From UBA11865 sp041570195 (GTDB lineage Bacteria; Chloroflexota; Anaerolineae; Promineifilales; Promineifilaceae), in assembly GCA_041570195.1 (NCBI GenBank), contig JBFFWQ010000204.1, positions 1 through 5,091 of the forward strand: a stretch of 5,091 nucleotides of DNA, given 5' to 3'. The notes beneath the pieces were generated by a model. The model was not told the DNA's origin and searched no databases. It worked only from the letters and a program-made list of their open reading frames with translations. Positions 1-5,091 of this stretch are shown piece by piece; position 1 is the stretch's first letter, and each line of letters opens with the position of its first letter. A program made the translations under genes and the position numbers.

Positions 1-14
1 CGTTTGCGCAAACG
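1..14. promoter_or_regulatory. Probable LacI-family (RbsR) operator
   Basis: The sequence CGTTTGCGCAAACG is a perfect 14-bp palindrome centred on a CpG. It lies about 55 nt upstream of the LacI-type regulator gene. LacI-family repressors bind such CpG-centred palindromes, with the hinge helix inserting a leucine at the centre; the adjacent regulator has that hinge (NALARSL). A second, overlapping 8-bp palindrome AAACGTTT (10-17) matches the core seen in PurR/RbsR-type operators, so the true centre could be at 7/8 or 13/14. The site touches the window edge and may extend upstream. Autoregulation and control of the whole operon are inferred. Confidence 0.6.
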
Positions 15-48
15 TTTTACATGGCTTTGAATCTCGTATCTATGGGTC

Positions 49-54
49 AGGAGG
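49..54 (+). promoter_or_regulatory. Ribosome binding site of rbsR
   Basis: AGGAGG is a near-perfect Shine-Dalgarno sequence. It lies 16 nt before the first in-frame ATG (71), too far for normal initiation, but 7 nt before an in-frame ATC at 62. Initiation at 62 would give a protein beginning (M)TTMRDVAERAG, the usual LacI-family N-terminus. The site therefore bears directly on the start choice. Confidence 0.65.
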
Positions 55-70
55 TGCTGTCATCACCACC

Positions 71-1072
71 ATGCGCGACGTGGCCGAACGGGCCGGCCTT
101 TCCGTTACAACCGTCTCCCATGTCATTAATAACTCCCGAACTGTGAGCGATGCGTCCCGCCAGCGCGTGTTGCAAGCCATGGAAGAACTGGATTACCGAC
201 CGAACGCCCTGGCCCGTTCCCTGCGCCGACAGCAAACCAACACGATCGGCATGATCGTGCCCGATAGCGCCAATCCGTTTTTTGCCGAGATCGCCCGGGC
301 CATCGAAGATGCCAGCTTCGCCCAGAATTACAGCGTCATTCTCTGCAATTCCGAAGGTGACCTAGAGAAACAGCGCACTTATACCAATGTCCTTATCGAA
401 AAACGTGTGGCCGGCATTCTCTTCGTGGCTGCCGGCATCAGTACGGAATTGATCAATGACCTGTGGCGGCGGCGGGTGCCCCTGGTCGTAATAGACCGCG
501 AGGTGCCAGGCGTCGAGGTCGATACCGTTCTCACCAATCACGCCCAGGGCGGCCGACTGGCCACCCAACACCTGATCAACTTGGGCCATCGACGCATCGC
601 CTGTATCAGCGGCAGTTCCCAGCTTTCACCAAGCAGCGAACGCGTGACCGGCTACCGCGACGCTCTGAAGGCAAACGAATTGGCTCTTGACGAGGATCTG
701 GTAGTAAGAGGCGATTTCCAATACGAGAGCGGGTATGAAGCGACGCACCAACTGTTGCGCAGGGAGACGCCGCCGACGGCGATATTTGCCTGCAACGATC
801 TGATGGCCGTGGGCTGCATTAGTGCGGCGGCCGTGCTCGGTTATGACGTTCCGATCGATTTGTCCGTCGTCGGTTTCGACGACGTGCGCCTGGCTTCATT
901 TACCAATCCGCTTTTGACCACTGTCGCCCAACCGAAGCACGAGATCAGCCGGTTGGCGACCGAAATGTTGTTGGAACGCATTGGCGATCCGGATGCACGA
1001 CCCCGATTCGCGCGCCTTGATACTGAATTACGACTAAGAAACTCGACGGCCGCCCCGCCGGAGCGGGATTAG
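71..1072 (+). CDS. rbsR: LacI-family transcriptional repressor, probable ribose operon regulator RbsR
   Basis: This is a DNA-binding repressor of the LacI/GalR family. From the ATG at 71 it has 333 residues, a normal family length. Residues 1-45 form the helix-turn-helix (RDVAERAGLS-VTTVSHVINN), followed by the hinge helix RPNALARSL (43-51), whose Leu51 is the expected minor-groove wedge. The rest is the periplasmic-binding-protein-like effector and dimerisation domain: TIGMIVPDSANPFF near 58-71, ACNDLMA near 240, and VVGFDD with the TTVAQP segment near the C-terminus. The ribose assignment rests on its place at the head of an rbsK-rbsD-rbsC-rbsB operon, not on pocket residues. A 14-bp palindrome upstream is the likely operator, implying autoregulation. 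The start is uncertain: the strong Shine-Dalgarno at 49-54 better fits an ATC codon at 62, and the frame is open to the window edge. The family call is firm; the ligand is inferred. Confidence 0.92.
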   Translation: MRDVAERAGLSVTTVSHVINNSRTVSDASRQRVLQAMEELDYRPNALARSLRRQQTNTIGMIVPDSANPFFAEIARAIEDASFAQNYSVILCNSEGDLEKQRTYTNVLIEKRVAGILFVAAGISTELINDLWRRRVPLVVIDREVPGVEVDTVLTNHAQGGRLATQHLINLGHRRIACISGSSQLSPSSERVTGYRDALKANELALDEDLVVRGDFQYESGYEATHQLLRRETPPTAIFACNDLMAVGCISAAAVLGYDVPIDLSVVGFDDVRLASFTNPLLTTVAQPKHEISRLATEMLLERIGDPDARPRFARLDTELRLRNSTAAPPERD

Positions 1073-1092
1073 CCTGGCGGCAAGGTATAATG

Positions 1093-2046
1093 ATGGCTAC
1101 GAACATCGCCGTTGTCGGCGGCATCAATATCGATTTAGTCACCCGAGCCAGCCACATTCCCAGGCCTGGTGAAACGGTTATTGGCGGCGATCTCAGAACT
1201 ATTCCCGGTGGCAAAGGCGCCAATCAGGCTGTAGCCGCGGCTCGTCTCGGAGCCCATGTGTCTATGATTGGCCGGCTGGGTGACGACACTTTTGCCCCCC
1301 AGCTCAGGCAGAATCTGGCCGCCGCAGATGTGGACTTGACCTACGTCTTCGAAAGCGTTGATAGCGCTTCAGGCGTGGCCCTGATCGTCGTGGACGAGGC
1401 AGGCGAAAACAGCATTGTTGTGGCCCTGGGCGCAAATGCCAGAATAACGCCAGCCGATGTAGAAGCCGCCGCGGCCGCCATTGCCGCCTCCGATGCACTT
1501 TTGCTACAGCTAGAAATACCTCTGGAACCTGTCTTGCGTGCAGCCGAGCTGGGGCGCGAACACGGGGTCAAAGTCATCTTGAATCCGGCTCCGGCCCGAG
1601 CCTTGCCGGCCGAGTTACTGGCCCTGGTCGACATCCTCGTTCCCAATGAAACCGAGACGGCCCAACTGAGTGGCATGCCTACTGGCAGCACAGCTGAACT
1701 AGAAGCGGCCGCAAGCAGGCTACGTGATTTGGGCGCAGGCGTCGTTATCCTGACTTTGGGCCAGCGAGGCGCGCTACTCGCCCAAGAAGACGGTACGCGT
1801 CGCTACCCGGCTTTCGAAGTGGATCGGGTGGTCGATACCACGGCCGCCGGCGACGCCTTCATGGGCGGCCTGGCCACGGCAATTTCCGAGGGTAAGGATT
1901 TGAACGAGGCGCTTCCGTGGGCCAACGCGACCGGGGCGCTGGCAGTAACTCGGGCCGGGGCCCAGCCATCGCTGCCTACCAGGCAGGAAGTAAAGGCGCT
2001 GCTGGCTGGGGCGACACGTGAGCAGCTTCAAGGAGTCCAACTGTGA
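1093..2046 (+). CDS. rbsK: Ribokinase (PfkB family)
   Basis: Ribokinase phosphorylates D-ribose at O5 using ATP, giving ribose 5-phosphate in the cytoplasm. The protein has 317 residues from this start, close to the 309 of E. coli RbsK. In numbering from the ATG at 1090 (one residue longer) it shows the N-terminal sugar-binding segment VVGGINIDLV (8-17), the PfkB signature-1 region PGGKGANQA (39-47), NPAPA (165-169), the PNETE motif (185-189), and signature 2 DTTAAGDAF (249-257), whose Asp255 is the catalytic base. The C-terminal AVTRAGAQPS segment is the monovalent-cation and adenine-site region typical of true ribokinases. Two adjacent ATG codons exist (1090, 1093); the weak AAGG at 1082-1085 gives a 7-nt spacer to 1093 and only 4 nt to 1090, so 1093 is preferred. 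It follows rbsR by about 20 nt, and its TGA overlaps the GTG of rbsD, implying co-transcription and coupling. Confidence 0.95.
   Translation: MATNIAVVGGINIDLVTRASHIPRPGETVIGGDLRTIPGGKGANQAVAAARLGAHVSMIGRLGDDTFAPQLRQNLAAADVDLTYVFESVDSASGVALIVVDEAGENSIVVALGANARITPADVEAAAAAIAASDALLLQLEIPLEPVLRAAELGREHGVKVILNPAPARALPAELLALVDILVPNETETAQLSGMPTGSTAELEAAASRLRDLGAGVVILTLGQRGALLAQEDGTRRYPAFEVDRVVDTTAAGDAFMGGLATAISEGKDLNEALPWANATGALAVTRAGAQPSLPTRQEVKALLAGATREQLQGVQL
2031..2035 (+). promoter_or_regulatory. Ribosome binding site of rbsD
   Basis: AGGAG lies inside the last codons of rbsK, 7 nt before the GTG at 2043. This spacing decides the GTG as the rbsD start, supported by the protein beginning (M)KKGQLLN like known RbsD proteins. 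Confidence 0.75.
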
Positions 2047-2438
2047 AAAAGGGCCAATTGCTGAATCAGCCCATTTCGGCCATCGTCGCCGGCATGGGGC
2101 ATATGGATGAATTAGTGATCGCCGACGCCGGTCTACCCATTCCCGGGACAACCCGGCGCGTCGACCTGGCGCTGACCCGGGACGTGCCGCGCTTTGTCGA
2201 TACGTTGCGCATCGTGTTAACTGAACTCCAGATCGAACGCGCGGTAGTCGCCGAAGAAATGCGCAACGTGAGCCCAACGGTCTTTGAGGCCACAGATGCG
2301 CTGCTCGGCGATGTACCCTTGGAGACCATTCCCCACGAGTCGTTTAAGGCCCGAACAGGTTTGGCCACAGCCGTGATTCGTACCGGTGAGTTTACCCCTT
2401 ACGCTAACATCATCCTGATCGCTGGAGTTGTATTCTAA
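2043..2438 (+). CDS. rbsD: D-ribose pyranase
   Basis: RbsD catalyses interconversion of the pyranose and furanose forms of D-ribose, supplying the furanose used by ribokinase. It is a cytoplasmic enzyme that forms a ring-shaped oligomer. The 131-residue protein starts at a GTG (KKGQLLN, family-typical) and has the same length as Bacillus RbsD, lacking the short insertion of the 139-residue E. coli protein. Known active-site positions are kept: His20 in MGHMDELV, Asp28 in ADAGLPIP, His98 in HESFK, and Tyr120 and Asn122 in the C-terminal PYANIIL motif. The start codon overlaps the rbsK stop in a GTGA arrangement with AGGAG 7 nt upstream, so translation is probably coupled to rbsK. It ends 1 nt before the rbsC ATG. 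In most rbs operons rbsA would follow here; it is absent. Confidence 0.96.
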   Translation: MKKGQLLNQPISAIVAGMGHMDELVIADAGLPIPGTTRRVDLALTRDVPRFVDTLRIVLTELQIERAVVAEEMRNVSPTVFEATDALLGDVPLETIPHESFKARTGLATAVIRTGEFTPYANIILIAGVVF

Positions 2439-2439
2439 G

Positions 2440-3396
2440 ATGAGCCAGATCGCCCAGGTCCAAGAATCAAGCCGGCGTGAGTTTTTGCAGCGTTACGGGC
2501 TAATCTTATCCTTTCTCCTGCTTTGCATCGTCCTCGCCCTGTTATCCGACCGGTTTTTGACCGTTGGCAATGCCACCAACATCCTGCGCCAATCGACAAT
2601 CAATGGCATCATCGCCGTCGGCATGACTGTCGTCATCCTGACGGCCGGCATCGATCTATCGGTCGGCTCGATCCTGGCCCTGTCATCGGTCATCACGGCC
2701 AGTATGCTGCAATCCGGCCTGCCAGTCCCGGCGGCTATCTTGATCGGTCTGGGCATCGGCGCGACCTGCGGCTTGTTTAACGGCATCGTCATCAGCCGCG
2801 CCGGCGTGCCGCCCTTTGTGGCGACGCTGGGCATGATGACCATCGCCCGTGGCCTGGCCCTGGTTTTCACCGAAGGCAAGTCGATCACCGGCTTGCCGGA
2901 CGCCTTTCGCTTCGTCGGCACTGGTTCCATTGGTCCCATTCCCACACCTATTGTCATCGCCGCCGCGACGTTTATCGTCGGCTACATCCTGCTCACGCGC
3001 ACGTCGCTCGGTCAATTCATCTATGGCATTGGCAACAATCCGGTGGCCGCTCGCTACGCGGGCATTTCTGTGAGCTTAAACATCACCTTGGTATACATGA
3101 TGAGCGGCTTACTCTCGGCGCTGGCCGGCCTCATCCTGATCGCCCGCCTGGATTCAGCCCAGCCAACGGCCGGCATCGCCTTTGAGTTCGACGCCATCGC
3201 CGCCGTGGTCGTCGGCGGCACCAGTTTCGCCGGAGGTCAAGGCGGCCTGGGTGGCACCCTGATCGGCGTGCTCATCATCGCCGTGCTCAACAACGGCCTG
3301 AACCTGCTCAACATTTCATCTTTTTACCAACCGGTAGTTTCCGGCGTCGTTATCGCCCTGGCCTTGCTACTGCATCGAGCAGTAGGTCGGACATAA
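2440..3396 (+). CDS. rbsC: Ribose ABC transporter permease
   Basis: This is the membrane-spanning subunit of a sugar ABC importer of the BPD_transp_2 family (RbsC/XylH/AraH type), expected to act as a homodimer. The 318 residues match the usual size (E. coli RbsC 321). The first membrane segment is around 19-37, followed by the highly conserved stretch GMTVVILTAGIDLSVGS (61-77). A cytoplasmic loop, LGQFIYGIGNNPVAARYAGI (190-209), is likely to contact the ATPase; further motifs are FDAIAAVVVGGTSFAGG (250-266) and LNNGLNLL (283-290). The sequence closely resembles E. coli RbsC throughout, including SAQPTAG (239-245). The ATG at 2440 is chosen over an in-frame TTG at 2428 because GGAG at 2424-2427 abuts the TTG and lies 12 nt before the ATG. 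The ATG is 1 nt past the rbsD stop. No ATPase gene accompanies it, so an ATPase must come from downstream or elsewhere. Confidence 0.95.
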   Translation: MSQIAQVQESSRREFLQRYGLILSFLLLCIVLALLSDRFLTVGNATNILRQSTINGIIAVGMTVVILTAGIDLSVGSILALSSVITASMLQSGLPVPAAILIGLGIGATCGLFNGIVISRAGVPPFVATLGMMTIARGLALVFTEGKSITGLPDAFRFVGTGSIGPIPTPIVIAAATFIVGYILLTRTSLGQFIYGIGNNPVAARYAGISVSLNITLVYMMSGLLSALAGLILIARLDSAQPTAGIAFEFDAIAAVVVGGTSFAGGQGGLGGTLIGVLIIAVLNNGLNLLNISSFYQPVVSGVVIALALLLHRAVGRT

Positions 3397-3403
3397 CCAA
3401 ATA

Positions 3404-3442
3404 GGACCGAACTTTGCGCGGTCCGGACTGGCAATACGCCAG
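3404..3442 (+). other. Two tandem stem-loops in the rbsC-rbsB spacer
   Basis: The 136-nt gap between rbsC and rbsB contains two short inverted repeats. The first pairs GGACCG (3404-3409) with CGGTCC (3419-3424) around a 9-nt loop. The second pairs CTGGC (3428-3432) with GCCAG (3438-3442) around a 5-nt loop. Neither is followed by a T-run, so they are not convincing intrinsic terminators. They start 8 nt after the rbsC stop and could act as mRNA processing or 3'-end stabilising elements that raise binding-protein mRNA relative to permease mRNA; that role is inference. The rest of the spacer (3443-3520) is AT-richer and shows nothing else firm. Confidence 0.4.
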
Positions 3443-3520
3443 CCAAAGGAGATTGGATAATATCGAAAACAAACTGAAACCCGAATTTGAATCAACCGAC
3501 AAGGTCTGGAGAAGAAAGTT

Positions 3521-3525
3521 AGGAG
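3521..3525 (+). promoter_or_regulatory. Ribosome binding site of the binding-protein gene
   Basis: AGGAG lies 7 nt before the ATG at 3533. It fixes the start immediately upstream of a lipoprotein signal peptide. Confidence 0.8.
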
Positions 3526-3532
3526 TATTACG

Positions 3533-5091
3533 ATGAAAAACCTTACAAAGATACTGTTGCTAATGCTTTTTCTCTTCGTGCTGGCCGCCTGTGGTGCGGA
3601 CGAAGCAACGCCCGAGCCCGCTGAACCAGCTGAGCCGGCCGAACCAGCCGAACCGGCTGAGCCGGCCGATACCGGGATCACATTGGGCTTGTCGCTGTCG
3701 ACACTCAATAATCCCTTTTTCGTCACCCTGGCCGACGGCGCCCAGGCGGCGGCCGATGCGGCCGGCGTGGAATTAGTGATAGTCGACGCGCAAGATGATC
3801 CGGCCCAGGAAGCCACCAATATCGAAGACTTGATCGAGCAGGGCGTAGGAGCCCTCCTGGTCAATCCCACAGATGCTGATGCCATTGTCCCTTCGATCCA
3901 GAAGGCCAATGACGCCGGAATCCCCGTCTTCACCATCGACCGCGGCGCGGCCGGCGGTGACGTGGTGGCCCACATCGCCTCTGACAACGTGGCCGGCGGT
4001 AGCATGGCCGGTGAATTCCTATGTGACGCCATCGGCGGCGCGGGTAACGTCGTCGAGCTGGAAGGCATCGCCGGCACCTCGGCCGCTCGCGACCGGGGCC
4101 AAGGTTTCAATGACTACATGAGCGCCAACTGCGCTGGGGCCGAAATCGTCGCTCGCCAGACGGCCAACTTCAATCGAGCCGAGGGCCTGAGTGTTTTTGA
4201 GAACATCCTCCAGGCTGAACCGGAGATCGCTGGCGTGTTCGCCCACAACGACGAGATGATCCTGGGCGCCATTGAGGCGGCCAAGGCCGCCGGACGCGAC
4301 GCCGAGATCGTCTTCGTCGGCTTCGACGCCGTCGACGATGCCGTGGCCGCCGTGGATGCCGGTGACCTGGCGGCAACTGTCGCCCAACAGCCGGCCGTCA
4401 TGGGCCAGCTGGGCGTAGAAACAGCGCTGACCCATCTGGACGGCGGATCTGTCGCCGACTTCACTCCGGTCGATCTGGCCCTGGTGGCTGGTGACATGTC
4501 AGCCGCCGACGTTCCTGAAGGGCAAGTCTACGGTCTGTCACTGTCAACCTTGAACAACCCCTTCTTCGTTACCCTGGCCGAAGGCGCCCAAGAAGCGGCC
4601 GACGCGGCCGGTGTAGAGCTGGTCGTAGTAGATGCCCAGGATGATCCGGCCCAGGAAGCGACCAACATGGAAGACTTGATCCAGCGTGGCGTGAACGCCA
4701 TCCTGGTCAATCCCACCGATGCCGACGCCATCGTGCCTTCAATCCAGAAGGCCAATGATGCCGGCATCCCCGTCTTCACCATCGACCGCGGCGCGGCTGG
4801 CGGCGACGTGGTCGCTCACATTGCCTCCGACAACGTGGCCGGCGGCAGCATGGCTGCCGAATTCTTATGCGACGCCCTGGGCGGCAGTGGTAACGTCGTC
4901 GAACTGGAAGGCATCGCCGGTACCTCGGCCGCTCGCGACCGGGGTCAGGGCTTCAATGACTACATGAGCGCCAACTGCGCTGGGGCTGAGATCGTGGCCC
5001 GCCAGACGGCTAACTTCAACCGGGCCGAGGGCTTGAGCGTTTTCGAGAATATCCTCCAGGCTGAACCGGAGATCGCTGGCGTGTTCGCCCA
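3533..5091 (+). CDS. rbsB: Tandem-domain ribose-binding lipoprotein (RbsB-RbsB fusion), 3' end outside window
   Basis: This is the extracytoplasmic sugar-binding component of the ribose importer. No stop appears before the window edge, so at least 519 residues are encoded, against roughly 296 for an ordinary RbsB precursor. Residues 1-20 are a lipoprotein signal peptide with lipobox LAAC and lipidated Cys20. An acidic tether with six EPA triplets (28-45) follows. Domain 1 (about 47-322) is a full RbsB fold closely resembling E. coli RbsB. Its ribose-contact residues are conserved: Asn60, Phe62 and Phe63 (STLNNPFF), Asn111 (NPTD), Asp136-Arg137 (IDRG), the SAARDRG arginines (186/188), Phe213, Asn239 (HNDEM), Asp265 (VGFD) and Gln285 (AQQP). 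Domain 2 starts near 332 with no second signal or tether and repeats domain 1 at a constant offset of 282 residues. Over the 186 aligned residues visible I count 11 substitutions, none at binding residues. An upstream AGGAG supports the start. Specificity for D-ribose is likely from operon context and residues. Confidence 0.93.
   Translation, partial: MKNLTKILLLMLFLFVLAACGADEATPEPAEPAEPAEPAEPAEPADTGITLGLSLSTLNNPFFVTLADGAQAAADAAGVELVIVDAQDDPAQEATNIEDLIEQGVGALLVNPTDADAIVPSIQKANDAGIPVFTIDRGAAGGDVVAHIASDNVAGGSMAGEFLCDAIGGAGNVVELEGIAGTSAARDRGQGFNDYMSANCAGAEIVARQTANFNRAEGLSVFENILQAEPEIAGVFAHNDEMILGAIEAAKAAGRDAEIVFVGFDAVDDAVAAVDAGDLAATVAQQPAVMGQLGVETALTHLDGGSVADFTPVDLALVAGDMSAADVPEGQVYGLSLSTLNNPFFVTLAEGAQEAADAAGVELVVVDAQDDPAQEATNMEDLIQRGVNAILVNPTDADAIVPSIQKANDAGIPVFTIDRGAAGGDVVAHIASDNVAGGSMAAEFLCDALGGSGNVVELEGIAGTSAARDRGQGFNDYMSANCAGAEIVARQTANFNRAEGLSVFENILQAEPEIAGVFA
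3614..3667 (+). repeat. EPA-repeat tether coding region (6 x 9 bp)
   Basis: Six consecutive 9-bp units encode Glu-Pro-Ala, residues 28-45 of the binding lipoprotein, between lipidated Cys20 and the first ribose-binding domain. Third-codon positions vary among units (GAG/GAA, CCC/CCA/CCG, GCT/GCC), so the repeat is kept at protein level. It probably forms an extended, acidic tether holding the domains off the membrane. Unit number may vary between strains. Confidence 0.85.
3686..5091 (+). repeat. Tandem direct repeat of the RbsB domain, 846-bp unit
   Basis: The DNA from 3686 repeats from 4532 at a constant offset of 846 bp with no insertion or deletion up to the window end, so 3686-4245 aligns with 4532-5091 (560 bp). 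By hand count there are about 79 nucleotide differences (about 86% identity) but only 11 amino acid changes in 186 codons, so most changes are synonymous. The second copy, or further copies, continues beyond the window. Confidence 0.93.

Noticed and set aside
4..32. Sigma-70-like promoter TTGCGC (4-9), 17-nt spacer, TTGAAT (27-32)
   Set aside because: The match is weak (about 3/6 and 4/6) and the upstream sequence is cut off by the window, so it cannot be supported as a promoter.
1086..1091. Perfect TATAAT hexamer at the rbsR-rbsK junction
   Set aside because: It overlaps the rbsK start region, so a transcript from it would begin inside rbsK, and no -35-like hexamer lies about 17 nt upstream. 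Probably a chance match.
2428..2442. Alternative TTG start of rbsC four codons upstream
   Set aside because: It directly abuts the GGAG with no spacer; the ATG at 2440 gives a usable though long spacer and a normal N-terminus.
3413..3419. Second operator copy (TTTGCGC, shared with the upstream palindrome)
   Set aside because: Only seven bases match, the other half-site is absent, and the bases lie in a stem-loop. Likely coincidence.
3404..3442. Intrinsic terminator after rbsC
   Set aside because: Both stem-loops lack a following T-run, and rbsB belongs functionally to the same operon.
3453..3536. Possible 27-codon leader frame from TTG at 3453, with its TGA overlapping the rbsB ATG
   Set aside because: AAAGGAG ends only 1 nt before the TTG, too close to initiate there. 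The peptide has no recognisable feature, and an open stretch this short is expected by chance. The ATGA overlap with rbsB is noted but not enough.
3367..4110. Long open frame (247 codons) on the minus strand across the rbsC end and rbsB
   Set aside because: It is antisense to the clear RbsB domain and spacer, with Ser-Ala-Gly repeats that are simply the complement of the EPA repeat. It is a shadow of GC-rich codon use.

Overview
This window holds one compact, plus-strand ribose uptake and phosphorylation operon in the order rbsR-rbsK-rbsD-rbsC-rbsB. It carries a LacI-family repressor, ribokinase, D-ribose pyranase, an ABC sugar permease and the start of a ribose-binding lipoprotein. The junctions are tight: rbsR-rbsK about 20 nt, rbsK/rbsD overlapping by 4 nt, rbsD-rbsC separated by 1 nt, then a 136-nt spacer before rbsB. 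No RNA genes, insertion sequences or CRISPR arrays are visible.

Layout. Positions 1-70 are a short leader with a perfect 14-bp LacI-type palindrome at the window edge and a strong Shine-Dalgarno sequence. Positions 71-1072 encode the regulator, 1093-2046 ribokinase, 2043-2438 ribose pyranase and 2440-3396 the permease. Positions 3397-3532 are non-coding, with two small stem-loops and the ribosome binding site of rbsB. From 3533 to the window end is an open, unfinished substrate-binding protein gene.

How the genes work together (family knowledge): the lipoprotein captures ribose outside the cell, the permease carries it across the membrane, RbsD speeds pyranose/furanose interconversion, RbsK makes ribose 5-phosphate for the pentose phosphate pathway, and RbsR should repress the operon until a ribose-derived signal is present.

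Two things depart from the textbook operon. First, the ATPase gene rbsA is absent from its usual place between rbsD and rbsC. Second, the binding protein is a head-to-tail fusion of two nearly identical RbsB domains (offset 282 residues, about 94% protein but about 86% DNA identity over the part visible). A smaller oddity is the rbsR start, where the best ribosome binding site points to an ATC codon three codons upstream of the first ATG.

Organism. The DNA is moderately GC-rich. The binding protein is a lipid-anchored lipoprotein with an acidic EPA-repeat tether, as in monoderm-type bacteria. The rbsR-K-D-(A)-C-B order resembles Bacillus rather than E. coli. The tether style and composition suggest an environmental Chloroflexota (Anaerolineae-like) genome; this is an inference from style, not from a marker gene.
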